Shown here one piece after another: positions 6,358-14,128 of a stretch of 20,913 nucleotides of DNA (within the stretch, counting starts at the first letter, position 1; the number at the start of each line of letters is the position of its first letter). The position numbers and the translations under genes were made by a program. The notes beneath the pieces are model-generated. The model had not been told where the DNA came from, made no database searches, and saw only the letters and a list, made by a program, of their open reading frames with translations. The DNA comes from Microcaldota archaeon (GTDB lineage Archaea > Micrarchaeota > Micrarchaeia > Anstonellales > J096): the NCBI GenBank assembly GCA_025058915.1, contig JANXEC010000005.1, positions 1 to 20,913 of the forward strand. The letters run 5' to 3'.

Positions 6358-8256
6358 ATGATACTTTATAATACACTAATCAAACATCCTGAATTCACCA
6401 CATATATTCTTCGATTCAGACCTTTTCAGAATTACATTGAAACTGTATATCGCCGGAAATCTGAAATAGACGAAAGAGATGTAGTGTTCTACAATTTTCT
6501 ACCACTAAAGTTCAGAGAGAAGATATTGAAGATAGTAATCGACAGGATTGGATCAGAGGATCAAGTAAGAATATCCAAGAGAGCAAAAATATTGTTAGCA
6601 TCCAGTCTGAAAGATGTTAGTATTGATCTGATTCATGAATTCTGTATGAAAATACCTGAAGTAACGCCGATAATAGTCAGAAGAGGTATTTACAATGATC
6701 TCAGAGCTATAGGTATTGGTAAAGAGCAGTACAGAACGATTCTTGCAAGTAACATCTTCAGAGATCTTACCTATAAGGAGCAGAGAAGTATTATAGATGA
6801 TTATCTGAGTCTCCCAAATCCAGATGAATATGATATGTTCATCAGAAAATACTTTGAATCTGAATCTTTGGATAATCTAATAACAACAAACAAACTAATC
6901 GATCTCTTCAGACTCATAAATGCAAAAGTTGAAACAGAGCTCCTGGAAGTCTTTAGTAGAATAAAATACCCCATACTCATCGATATTTCAGATCCTAGAA
7001 ACCTACATAATGTTATAGAGCTTGCTAAATTGATAGATAACATAGACTTACTGAACCACATACTCCAACACGTCCAATCATATATACAGCTGAATTTGGT
7101 TCTAGATATCGTTAAGATCGCTAAGAACAGATATTCCAAAGGTACTTATAACAAAGAATTCTTCGAAATTATATTTTATGATCTAAATCAATCCTATGAA
7201 CTGATAAAGACAAACCCAAATATATCAGTTGATCTGATGAAAGTCGCATTAGATGTATCAAATACTATTGGTATAATCATTAAAACAGATGTGAAAAGTA
7301 GGGAAGATATATATAATTATGTCAGCGGAGTCATAGGAGGACCATATCAGCATATAGATATGATATTCGCAAATCTCCGAAGATTTCAGGAATCTCATGT
7401 GGCAAAATCTATATCAAATTATCTAAAAGATTACAAGGCTGCCCAGGATAAATTGAATTTCAGATACAATTCAAAATATGTAGATCCAGGAAAAAATTTA
7501 CACAGACAACTCTCTGATCCTGGAGCCTGGATAGGTAATGTGTCTACAGATTGGGAATTCCACTGGGATCTGCTGATGCAGAAGATACAAGAAACAATAA
7601 ATCCAGATGATACTAGGAATTTCCCTGAGAGCACAGATCCTAGACAGCTCGATAAATACAAGGAAAGCATCTCAGCTCTAAACAGAATCCTAGAGTCAAG
7701 AGATACAAGTAGTATAGATGAATTGAAAAATGTTCTGCAGAATCTTCTGAATGTTTATATTTCTGTATTCAGAGACAAGAAACACATATACACCTCTAGT
7801 ATCGGTTGGATCATGAATAATATAGATGGGTTCTGGATCAAAATCGAGGAAATCGATGATATAGAGAAGATACTCGATATGCATTCTTTACTACATATGT
7901 CAAACTCATGTCTTAGGTATGATGGTAATTCTAAAAACAAACTCGATCTTTTCGGATTAGCTACAGATCCAAATTCCAAGATACTGTTGATAAGGACAAA
8001 GAAACATGACAAGGCTGTTAGTAGAGTCATATTTAGACTAGCCCAGGATCTCGAAGGATCGTTGGTATTGACTAGAAATAGCCGTTACTATCACTCGGGT
8101 TATGAACTCAACGAACATATTGACTTTGAAAACATAGGTGATAAATATTTGAGAAAAAGAGCAGAGGAATTGGGGATCAAATTCATTGGTCCAAATAGAC
8201 ATAGTAGAATTAATATAATCCCAGGTAATACATTCGATAGAACCTATGTGGAATAG
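6358..8256 (+). CDS. Unknown protein, 632 aa, helical repeats with distinct C-terminal domain
   Basis: I do not recognise the family. Residues 1 to about 340 look like irregular paired helices (HEAT- or TPR-like in feel, without a clean repeat). A more charged segment with several Trp (AWIGNVSTDWEFHWDL) follows. From about residue 509 a compact alpha/beta-looking region begins: HSLLHMSNSCLRYDG, GLATDPNSKILLIRT, AVSRVIFRLAQDL, then LVLTRNSRYYHSGY and AEELGIKFIG. The spacing of H/C, R and Y there faintly recalls PcfJ-like C-terminal domains, but this is a guess. No membrane span or signal peptide is seen. It is the longest orphan here, on the opposite strand to both ribosomal operons, and apparently leaderless. 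Its stop overlaps the 3' end of tRNA-Thr(CGT) antisense. Confidence 0.8.
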   Translation: MILYNTLIKHPEFTTYILRFRPFQNYIETVYRRKSEIDERDVVFYNFLPLKFREKILKIVIDRIGSEDQVRISKRAKILLASSLKDVSIDLIHEFCMKIPEVTPIIVRRGIYNDLRAIGIGKEQYRTILASNIFRDLTYKEQRSIIDDYLSLPNPDEYDMFIRKYFESESLDNLITTNKLIDLFRLINAKVETELLEVFSRIKYPILIDISDPRNLHNVIELAKLIDNIDLLNHILQHVQSYIQLNLVLDIVKIAKNRYSKGTYNKEFFEIIFYDLNQSYELIKTNPNISVDLMKVALDVSNTIGIIIKTDVKSREDIYNYVSGVIGGPYQHIDMIFANLRRFQESHVAKSISNYLKDYKAAQDKLNFRYNSKYVDPGKNLHRQLSDPGAWIGNVSTDWEFHWDLLMQKIQETINPDDTRNFPESTDPRQLDKYKESISALNRILESRDTSSIDELKNVLQNLLNVYISVFRDKKHIYTSSIGWIMNNIDGFWIKIEEIDDIEKILDMHSLLHMSNSCLRYDGNSKNKLDLFGLATDPNSKILLIRTKKHDKAVSRVIFRLAQDLEGSLVLTRNSRYYHSGYELNEHIDFENIGDKYLRKRAEELGIKFIGPNRHSRINIIPGNTFDRTYVE

Positions 8257-8328
8257 CCTCAGGAGGGATTTGAACCCTCGACCTACCGCTTACGAGGCGG
8301 TCGCTCTACCAGTCTGAGCTACTGAGGC
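8255..8328 (-). tRNA. tRNA-Thr (anticodon CGT)
   Basis: A 74-nt cloverleaf. The acceptor GCCTCAG pairs with CTGAGGC and the discriminator is U, as usual for archaeal tRNA-Thr. The anticodon stem is ACCGC/GCGGT with loop CTCGTAA, reading ACG. It differs from tRNA-Thr(TGT) at 16940-17013 only at the wobble base and at one acceptor base. CCA is not encoded. It lies 3 nt after tRNA-Ala and must share its transcript. Its 3' end overlaps the stop codon of the convergent 632-aa gene by 2 nt. Confidence 0.97.
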
Positions 8329-8331
8329 ACA

Positions 8332-8403
8332 TGGACCCTGGGGGATTCGAACCCCCGGCCTCTCCCATGCCAAGGGAGCGATCTACCTCTGATCTAAGGG
8401 CCC
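8332..8403 (-). tRNA. tRNA-Ala (anticodon GGC)
   Basis: A 72-nt cloverleaf. The acceptor GGGCCCT pairs with AGGGTCC, giving the G3:U70 wobble pair that is the alanine identity element, with discriminator A. The D-stem is GATC/GATC, the anticodon stem CTCCC/GGGAG with loop TTGGCAT, and the T-arm GGGGG-TTCGAAT-CCCCC. It lies 4 nt after the stop of the EMC3-like gene. A TATA box at 8426-8435 sits inside that gene. Confidence 0.97.
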
Positions 8404-8407
8404 TTGA

Positions 8408-8986
8408 TTATAACTTAAACACTCTCTTTATAAAGCTATACAAGATAGATAGAACGATTATAAAGAATATAAATATCTTTACTTCGCCAACTACATATCT
8501 AAGGTTCAGAATCTGAAATGGAAGATACAGAACCGCAGAGGGACATACGAATCTATTTCCTTTAGGATCCTGAATGATTACTTCGTTGATCAGATCAGGA
8601 TTTTTATACAGTCCCTTTTCGTATATATATTTATCATCCACTATACATATATCTCCATATGGATACTCCTTCGGAGGTTCTACTACAAGTATCTGTATCA
8701 GTGCTACCATCGATCCGAACAGCAATCCATACACAGATATCATGATAAACATAGTCTTGAGTTGCTCCAGGAGCAGATAGTTGAATCTTCTCCTCTTCTC
8801 CTCTATCTGCTCAGGAGTCATCTTCAATCCATTCTTCAGAAAATCAAAATACTCTTTCCAATACTCATTAGATAATTCTATGTATCTCCTGTAGAATTGT
8901 TGCCTAGATACTATCAGATCTGAAATGAGTATATATATAGCAGCAAACCCGAGTATTATGAATAGATCTACTTCTGCTCCATCCAT
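8408..8986 (-). CDS. EMC3/TMCO1-like (DUF106) membrane insertase of the Oxa1 superfamily
   Basis: Archaeal member of the YidC/Oxa1/EMC3 superfamily, which inserts membrane proteins. The 192 residues show a first membrane segment (about 7-27), a charged cytosolic helical pair (about 30-75, with RQQFYRRYIELSNEYWKEY), a second segment (about 78-101), an outside loop, and a C-terminal region with a third segment (about 168-187). Position after SecY and adenylate kinase is conserved in archaea and supports the call. The loop of about 65 residues between segments 2 and 3 is polar and carries two cysteines (C114, C148) that could form a disulfide. The start overlaps adk by 19 nt with no ribosome-binding site. 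Two tRNAs follow at once. Confidence 0.85.
   Translation of the reverse strand: MDGAEVDLFIILGFAAIYILISDLIVSRQQFYRRYIELSNEYWKEYFDFLKNGLKMTPEQIEEKRRRFNYLLLEQLKTMFIMISVYGLLFGSMVALIQILVVEPPKEYPYGDICIVDDKYIYEKGLYKNPDLINEVIIQDPKGNRFVCPSAVLYLPFQILNLRYVVGEVKIFIFFIIVLSILYSFIKRVFKL
8426..8435 (-). promoter_or_regulatory. TATA box for tRNA-Ala/tRNA-Thr inside the EMC3-like gene
   Basis: The palindrome CTTTATAAAG is centred about 27 bp before the mature 5' end of tRNA-Ala, within the last codons of the EMC3-like gene. It would let the tRNA pair be made independently of the long ribosomal operon. Confidence 0.6.
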
Positions 8987-9555
8987 TTCAATATATAATT
9001 CTCCAGTTCGTTTACAGCCTTCTCCAACTCCCCATCTCTATTCACAATTATCTTCACAGGAGCACCTGTCTGTATCGAACAGGAACTCAATACAGCAAGG
9101 TTCATTTCGTTGTGTAGAGATATCTCTACTTTATCTTCTTCATCTCTGTATCGAGTGGCATCCCTGACTCTCCTGAGCATTATCTCTTCGTATTTGGTTG
9201 TTATGTACACAAAAGCAGAGATTTTCATGTTTCTGAGCATCCCATCATGGATTCCAGGTATGTATCCGAACTCTGTTTTGATAGCAGCATGAGTATCTAC
9301 TAGTATCAATTTGCTAGTAGAATTTGCATACTCATGTATTCTCTTTGCAACCTCTATCTGAACCTCCTCTATCTGCTGAGGTGTCAACTTCTTCCTTATC
9401 TCATCTCTGTGCTGTATACCATATCGATCCTGGACAATTTTCATCATCTCCGTGCCGAAAGATATAATTTCTATCTTACCATCTAGTCGCTTCAGAACCT
9501 CGTTGATTGTAGTTGTTTTACCAGCTCCAGGTAGACCAGTTATTACAATTATCAT
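8968..9555 (-). CDS. adkA: Archaeal-type adenylate kinase
   Basis: Interconverts ATP + AMP and 2 ADP in the cytosol. The translation (about 195 aa) begins MIIVITGLPGAGKTT, a P-loop at residues 7-15. The archaeal AdkA segments VDTHAAIKTEFGYIPGIHD and LRRVRDATRYRDEED follow; the latter is the arginine-rich lid region. A GTG at 9564 is in frame, but the ATG at 9555 is preferred because it lies 5 nt after AGGTGA and directly before the P-loop strand. It follows SecY with no gap, the arrangement typical of archaea. Confidence 0.95.
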   Translation of the reverse strand: MIIVITGLPGAGKTTTINEVLKRLDGKIEIISFGTEMMKIVQDRYGIQHRDEIRKKLTPQQIEEVQIEVAKRIHEYANSTSKLILVDTHAAIKTEFGYIPGIHDGMLRNMKISAFVYITTKYEEIMLRRVRDATRYRDEEDKVEISLHNEMNLAVLSSCSIQTGAPVKIIVNRDGELEKAVNELENYILKWMEQK

Positions 9556-9556
9556 C

Positions 9557-10957
9557 TCACTCACCTAATATCTTAAGTATCATAGGATTATATACCTTCA
9601 GAAATTCTCTGATCTGGGGGATGATTTTATCGTAAATAGATATCATTAGTAATATTCCGGTTGATGTACCGAGAACCAACACTGCATCCCCTATGCCAGC
9701 GATCAATCCTATACTAAATGAACTTAGCTTGATCAATCCATCGATATATTCAGTTATCATCTTCTCCAGCATCCTTGGATCCCTCCTGTACCCTTCTATC
9801 GAGACATTCGGATTGTTCATTATTATCTTAGCTACAGATTTCCCATCCTGTCCAGTAGCCTCGGCCCATACCACACCAAATATCATACTGAACATAGCCA
9901 TTGCAATTATATAGATCACAAGATGTATATATTCTGGAATGTTCAGGATAGGAACCTTACCTGTGAACAGTATTGCGAGATACTCTGACATGTTGTAGTT
10001 ATGGAATACCGGGCCCAAAATATAGAAGATCGCCCCAATATATCTAACCACATCAACCAACAATCCCTCTCCAGGAACACCCATCATAGCCATACCTAAT
10101 TGGTTGAATATGAAAAGTAGTGCAGAGCTGAATATGACTGGAATCGTTGTTAGGTAGAAGAAAGGAATCTCTATCTTTCTGCTCTGACCTCCAATGTTTA
10201 GGGGGATAGGTAGTTTGTAGGATTGAACATATGAAATTATGTAGATTGCCAATATAGTTACAATAATAGGGATCATCTGAATTATCACAAACTGCAATCT
10301 GTCGATACCTGCTTGGGATAGTATGTTTGGAATGATTCCTATGAAATCATCTAACAGCAAATATCCTATGAGTGAGAGTATAGAAAAAGATACTCCTGCA
10401 GCTATGAACAGAGAGATACCTGATGTTAGACCGTATTTAGTAGAGATCTGATCTAAGTATATTATGATAATCGCTCCTAGCACAATCTGAATGAACACCA
10501 GTAGGAACACAGATTGGTTTCCCCTGAATCCATCTGCTACGAAAGGACCTAGACCATCAAATCCAACCATAGATGCTGCAGAGAAGAATCCCTGAAACAT
10601 AGCAATAATTATCGCGAATGTCACCTGAGCCTCCTGGAATATTTTAATGTTCTTCTGGTCAGACAGGTCGAATTTGAATATCTCTCCTTTAACGAGTAAT
10701 TGTAATAGGAGACTTGCAATGATCATCGGAGTAATACCTAGTGTGAGCAAAGTACCGAGTCTAGATGCAGTTAGGGTAGATATGAGATTTGTGCTCGCGT
10801 CTATTCCCTTTATTCCTATAACAAAAGTATGATACATCAGAAAGTATATCAATAGAATAATGAATGTGTATTTGAATCTATCTGCTAAACTAGGAGGAAC
10901 CTTAGGTGATTCAATTGCAGGTAGATATTTGTGAAAAGAGGCTAATTCCCTTATCAT
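9557..10957 (-). CDS. secY: Preprotein translocase subunit SecY (Sec61 alpha)
   Basis: Pore subunit of the Sec translocon in the cytoplasmic membrane. The 466-residue length fits archaeal SecY with ten membrane helices. Visible landmarks are the N-terminal amphipathic part before the first helix (YTFIILLIYFLMYH), the plug region (about 52-70, DASTNLISTLTASRLGTLL), the signature GITPMIIASLLLQLL in helix 2, and STKYGLTSGISLFIAAGV. The last helices include GLIAGIGDAVLVLGTSTGILL. The start overlaps the uL15 stop as ATGA, without a clear ribosome-binding site. Its last codons contain the ribosome-binding site of adenylate kinase. Confidence 0.97.
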   Translation of the reverse strand: MIRELASFHKYLPAIESPKVPPSLADRFKYTFIILLIYFLMYHTFVIGIKGIDASTNLISTLTASRLGTLLTLGITPMIIASLLLQLLVKGEIFKFDLSDQKNIKIFQEAQVTFAIIIAMFQGFFSAASMVGFDGLGPFVADGFRGNQSVFLLVFIQIVLGAIIIIYLDQISTKYGLTSGISLFIAAGVSFSILSLIGYLLLDDFIGIIPNILSQAGIDRLQFVIIQMIPIIVTILAIYIISYVQSYKLPIPLNIGGQSRKIEIPFFYLTTIPVIFSSALLFIFNQLGMAMMGVPGEGLLVDVVRYIGAIFYILGPVFHNYNMSEYLAILFTGKVPILNIPEYIHLVIYIIAMAMFSMIFGVVWAEATGQDGKSVAKIIMNNPNVSIEGYRRDPRMLEKMITEYIDGLIKLSSFSIGLIAGIGDAVLVLGTSTGILLMISIYDKIIPQIREFLKVYNPMILKILGE

Positions 10958-11373
10958 TTAGAGATCTCTACTACTTTACCTCCTAACTTCTCGATCTTCT
11001 CGATAGCTCTTTTAGAGGCCCCCAACACTTCTACTATCACAGGATAATCCAATCTTCCAGTCCCTAGGAGTTTCCCTTCAAATCTCAATCTGTATGTGTC
11101 ACCATCTCTCTTCAGTTCTCCCCTCTCAATCATTCTCTGAATATCATAGAGATTTATGGTTTTCTCCCTCTCCTTATGAGATACAAATCCCTTTCTGCTC
11201 TTTAGGAATTCATGTTTGTTAGCCATCCATAGAGTCTTCTCGTGTTTCCAGAATCCTGCCCTCCCATAACCTCCCCTATTTCCAGAACCTCTTCTATTCT
11301 TAACATTACCTCTACCAAATGTTCTGTGACCTAATTTCTTGGATTTTTTAGTCTTTTTGATTCTCCTCACCAT
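10954..11373 (-). CDS. rpl15: Ribosomal protein uL15
   Basis: Large-subunit protein of the central protuberance region. The 139-residue translation has the basic glycine-rich N-terminus of archaeal/eukaryotic uL15 (KLGHRTFGRGNVKNRRGSGN, then GRAGFWKHEK) and the C-terminal fold with GKLLGTGRLDYPVIVEVLGASKRAIEKIEKLGGKVVEI. The start is ATG 11373; an overlapping GTG at 11370 would also fit the spacing rule for the weak TGTGA site, so the first residue is uncertain. Standard position between uL30 and SecY. Confidence 0.95.
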   Translation of the reverse strand: MVRRIKKTKKSKKLGHRTFGRGNVKNRRGSGNRGGYGRAGFWKHEKTLWMANKHEFLKSRKGFVSHKEREKTINLYDIQRMIERGELKRDGDTYRLRFEGKLLGTGRLDYPVIVEVLGASKRAIEKIEKLGGKVVEISK

Positions 11374-11374
11374 A

Positions 11375-11764
11375 TCACATCATCCTCCTCAACAGGCTAT
11401 CCATATCATCTCTCTCACCTAGAGCCCCTCTAGGATATCTGCTCTTTATAGACTTCCAACCCTTTCTAGGGGGATGGAGCCTAAATACATGATCTATCTT
11501 CCCTTCTCTCTTGATTATTTCTAATATCTGATCAGGATCTTTCATGTCTTTACTACCTCTCTTTACGATCAGTTCTTTAAGGATATCGTCACTTACCTCT
11601 CCATAAGCTACATAATTCTCAATGATTCTGAGCATCCCTCTAAGAGATGGGCTGTCTCTGTAGATCACACAGTGGTTTGGTCTGTGCAATCTCAATAGTT
11701 CTAATGTCTTTCTGACCTTAGGTTTCAGTCCAAATCTACCTCTGACTCTCACAATGGCTATCAT
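11375..11764 (-). CDS. rpl30: Ribosomal protein uL30
   Basis: Large-subunit protein; archaeal form with a C-terminal extension relative to bacteria. The 129 residues are at the short end for archaea. The N-terminus AIVRVRGRFGLKPKVRKTLELLRLHRPNHCVI is typical, and the C-terminal part has FRLHPPRKGWKSIKSRYPRGALG, also conserved in archaea. ATG 11764 lies 4 nt after an AGGTGA whose TGA is the uS5 stop. It precedes uL15 with a 1-nt gap. Confidence 0.95.
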   Translation of the reverse strand: MIAIVRVRGRFGLKPKVRKTLELLRLHRPNHCVIYRDSPSLRGMLRIIENYVAYGEVSDDILKELIVKRGSKDMKDPDQILEIIKREGKIDHVFRLHPPRKGWKSIKSRYPRGALGERDDMDSLLRRMM

Positions 11765-11768
11765 AACA

Positions 11769-12350
11769 TCACCTTAATTGTCCAAGAGCTTTAAATGTAG
11801 CAGCAACGAGAGAGTTGATGTTAGACTTTGATCCTCTTACGCTACTCCACACATCCTTCACACCTGCTAGTGATAGAATTATCTTCAGATTATCGTTTGT
11901 AGCAAGACCTAAACCTCTAGGTGCAGGTAGTAACTCTACATAAGTTGCACTGACCTTTGCAGAGATCTTCCTTGGGATTGAGTGTTCCTGTCCACATCTA
12001 CATTCCCAAGAACCACATCCTCTCTGTATTCTAATGATGTTCCTCTTTGCATTGTTGATCGCCTTCTCTCTAGCAATTGCTAGTTCTATTGATTTACCTG
12101 TTCCATAACCAACATGTCCATTCTCGTCTCCTACCACAGCAAGTACTTTGTAGGATGTTTTTCTACCGGAATCAGTAACTCTCTGAGTCGCTCTCACCTC
12201 TAATATCTCTGCTCTGAGGTTAGGTAAGAGATAATCCACGATCTCGTGCTCAAGTATAGGTTTACCGGTGTTTAGAACTTCATCAATATTCTTGTATACT
12301 CCTGCTTTCACAGCCTTCCCAAGTTCAGTCTTAGGATCCCAACCTTCCAT
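11769..12350 (-). CDS. rps5: Ribosomal protein uS5
   Basis: Small-subunit protein at the mRNA entry site, important for decoding accuracy. About 193 residues. The double-stranded-RNA-binding-like domain includes VVGDENGHVGYGTGKS. The archaeal RRNA-contact segment RGCGSWECRCGQEHSIPRKI has three cysteines, and AKVSATYVELLPAPRGLGL follows. The upstream GTG 12359 overlaps the uL18 stop. I prefer ATG 12350, which begins MEGWDPKTELGKAV, matches the family N-terminus and lies 5 nt after AGGTGA. Confidence 0.96.
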   Translation of the reverse strand: MEGWDPKTELGKAVKAGVYKNIDEVLNTGKPILEHEIVDYLLPNLRAEILEVRATQRVTDSGRKTSYKVLAVVGDENGHVGYGTGKSIELAIAREKAINNAKRNIIRIQRGCGSWECRCGQEHSIPRKISAKVSATYVELLPAPRGLGLATNDNLKIILSLAGVKDVWSSVRGSKSNINSLVAATFKALGQLR

Positions 12351-12355
12351 AAAGA

Positions 12356-12847
12356 TCACCTAAGTATCATGGATTTAACCTTATTGAACATCTCTCTATC
12401 GAAAGTCTTTGAGCTCTCTATTCTCTTCAGATCTAGATCCTGTGGAACTTTGATCTCTAGACCAGCCTCCTTTGCTCCATATGCAATGAAGAATGAGAAA
12501 TTATTATTGGTAGGGGTGTGAAGACCTATATCCAATACTGCTCTGCCTATGTTGAGTTCCTTTGCTTTCTTACCTATCAACAAACCTACTAGGTAGGATG
12601 CTGCAATACTCTTCTTGCTCCCTCTCCATCCAAATCTCTCTAAGTGTCTACCGTCAACAGTTACCAGAGTCCTATCTCCCCTCTCATCAAACACAGTTAT
12701 GCTTGCTATCACTCTGGTATTGGTTTTCCTTACTACTAATCTAGGTAATCCAGATTTCAGAAGTTTGAGTCTCTTGGCATAGTTCGTCTTGCCCTCTCTC
12801 CTCCTTCTGAAATGCACTCTGTACTTTGGACCTGTTGCTCTTGCCAT
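12356..12847 (-). CDS. rpl18: Ribosomal protein uL18
   Basis: 5S rRNA-binding protein of the central protuberance. The 163-residue protein opens MARATGPKYRVHFRRRREGKTNY, followed by RLKLLKSGLPRLVVRKTNTRVIA, both family hallmarks, and the core LDIGLHTPTNNNFSFFIAYGAKEAGLEI. It is shorter than many archaeal homologues, which have a longer C-terminus. The ATG follows the eL19 stop by 1 nt, with GGTGA 6 nt upstream. Its own AGG TGA end forms the ribosome-binding site for uS5. Confidence 0.96.
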   Translation of the reverse strand: MARATGPKYRVHFRRRREGKTNYAKRLKLLKSGLPRLVVRKTNTRVIASITVFDERGDRTLVTVDGRHLERFGWRGSKKSIAASYLVGLLIGKKAKELNIGRAVLDIGLHTPTNNNFSFFIAYGAKEAGLEIKVPQDLDLKRIESSKTFDREMFNKVKSMILR

Positions 12848-12848
12848 T

Positions 12849-13268
12849 CTACATCACCTTTCTATCAACTATCTCCATAAGAGCTCTCTTGCTCTTGATT
12901 TCTCCTCCCTTGATCTTCCTGTAAAGTATTCTCTTCATAGTATTATCTATCTTACCTTGTTCCTTTAGGATCTTAACCAACTTTCTGAGTGCTCTAACCT
13001 TGATCATCCATCTTCTCTTTCTGGATAGTCTTGAGAATTTCTTACCCTCTCTGCTTCCCTCTCCCCTCTTCTTCTTCCTCTCTGTTTTCATATGTTTCTT
13101 TGCAGGTTCTATGTCAGCAATCTCTTTCCATCTCTTCCTCACATCCTCTCTGGTCACCAGACTTGTTTTGAGTATCTCCAAAACTTCTCTACCAGGCTTG
13201 ATCTTTATTCTGTTTCTACCTACTCCCTTTATGTCAGCCAACAGTCTTCTGAAAGTCTCTATGTTCAT
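12849..13268 (-). CDS. rpl19e: Ribosomal protein eL19
   Basis: Archaeal/eukaryotic large-subunit protein with a long basic helix. About 139 residues. The N-terminal globular part contains RLLADIKGVGRNRIKI (family position of the usual KRLAA...CG.NRVW motif). The basic middle reads KKKRGEGSREGKKFSRLSRKRRWMIKVRALRKLVKILKEQGKID, and the end reads RKIKGGEIKSKRALMEIV. The start overlaps the eL32 stop as ATGA with no clear ribosome-binding site. It ends AAG GTG ATG TAG, where GGTGA serves uL18. Confidence 0.94.
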   Translation of the reverse strand: MNIETFRRLLADIKGVGRNRIKIKPGREVLEILKTSLVTREDVRKRWKEIADIEPAKKHMKTERKKKRGEGSREGKKFSRLSRKRRWMIKVRALRKLVKILKEQGKIDNTMKRILYRKIKGGEIKSKRALMEIVDRKVM

Positions 13269-13636
13269 TTTCTCTCGACCTCCCGTACAGGATTGAGAAC
13301 ATGAAAACCTCTCTCCATAGCAACTCTCTGTATCTCTAGTTTCTTCTTTCTCCCTAACCTTCCACTCAATCTTACTGCAAACCTATTCCTATCAACATCA
13401 TTGAGCTGTTCAACTCTCTCAATTAGTATTTCGAAATATCCTGATGGATGCATCCCCCTTAGATCCTTGGGGTTTCTGTAGCCTATGTTGGGTGATTTTC
13501 CGTATTGTTTTGCTCTAACTCTCTTCTTGTTGTCAATACCTCTTGGTTTTCTCCAACTATCCTTTATTCTCCTCTTCATCCTGTGGCCATCACTAGGGCC
13601 TATAACATGAAATTCAGGTATCTTTTTCCTCTTCAT
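13265..13636 (-). CDS. rpl32e: Ribosomal protein eL32
   Basis: Archaeal/eukaryotic large-subunit protein. The 123 residues include KRRIKDSWRKPRGIDNKKRVRAK, a form of the family W.+PRG..+++R+ pattern, then SPNIGYRNPKDLRGMHPSGYFEILIERVEQL and VAMERGFHVLNPVRE at the end. The start overlaps the uL6 stop as ATGA with GGTGA at 4 nt. Position between uL6 and eL19 is canonical for archaea. Confidence 0.95.
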   Translation of the reverse strand: MKRKKIPEFHVIGPSDGHRMKRRIKDSWRKPRGIDNKKRVRAKQYGKSPNIGYRNPKDLRGMHPSGYFEILIERVEQLNDVDRNRFAVRLSGRLGRKKKLEIQRVAMERGFHVLNPVREVERK

Positions 13637-13647
13637 GTTATCACCTT
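13633..13647 (-). promoter_or_regulatory. uL6/eL32 coupling element
   Basis: AAGGTGATAACATGA encodes the uL6 C-terminus (KVIT-stop), the GGTGA site of eL32 and the overlapping ATGA stop/start, as seen also at the uL3, uL4 and uL5 ends. Confidence 0.8.
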
Positions 13648-14118
13648 GTAAATACCATCTTGGAATATTCTTCTATCTTTCTCTTTGATGTATACTGCTC
13701 TCTTGATGTTAGTATATGCCTGGCCTAACAGCTCCTTGTCAGGAGAGCTGATTGTAAGATTCTGTCCTTTGATCTCTACCTTCACTCCCTCTGGGATCTT
13801 GGCATATCTAGGTTTCTTCTCACCTAGGAAGTTCTGAATCTCAAGTACACCATTCTTGAAGACTAGTTTGATAGGGAAGTGAAGATATCTTGCAACTAAC
13901 TCAATTTTGTAAGGTTCTTTGATCCCTCTCATCAGGTTCAATACTTTTCTCTTCACAGTGTTTATCATAGCCCTGTTCTTTGCCTCGACCTTCAGCTCTC
14001 CATTCTCGATCCATATCCTTAGACCCTCCCCTTTGAACCTCAGGGAGTAATTGCCTATTGTAACTGTATTGTCACTTACCTTAACACTGTTATCAACCAT
14101 AACCTTTATCTCTCTCAT
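13633..14118 (-). CDS. rpl6: Ribosomal protein uL6
   Basis: Large-subunit protein near the factor-binding site. The 161 residues are somewhat short for archaea (usually about 175-185). Recognisable parts are MINTVKRKVLNLMRGIKEPYKIELVARYLHFPIKL and VLEIQNFLGEKKPRYAKIPEGVKVEI, then LTISSPDKELLGQAYTNIKRA and ERRIFQDGIY-like KDRRIFQDGIY. The ATG lies 6 nt after GGTGA, which overlaps the TAG stop of uS8. Confidence 0.95.
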   Translation of the reverse strand: MREIKVMVDNSVKVSDNTVTIGNYSLRFKGEGLRIWIENGELKVEAKNRAMINTVKRKVLNLMRGIKEPYKIELVARYLHFPIKLVFKNGVLEIQNFLGEKKPRYAKIPEGVKVEIKGQNLTISSPDKELLGQAYTNIKRAVYIKEKDRRIFQDGIYKVIT

Positions 14119-14128
14119 ACAACATCAC

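Noticed and set aside
8341..8516. 61-aa plus-strand frame covering tRNA-Ala
   Set aside because: It starts with tRNA antisense sequence (MDPGGFEPPASPMPRER), a known spurious translation of tRNA genes.
13000..13304. Open plus-strand frames opposite eL19 and other ribosomal genes (also opposite uL4, uL5, SecD, SecY and the 5' part of uL22)
   Set aside because: They mirror purine-rich AGA/GAA codons of the minus-strand genes, give Ser/Leu/Phe-rich nonsense proteins, and have no ribosome-binding site or family resemblance.
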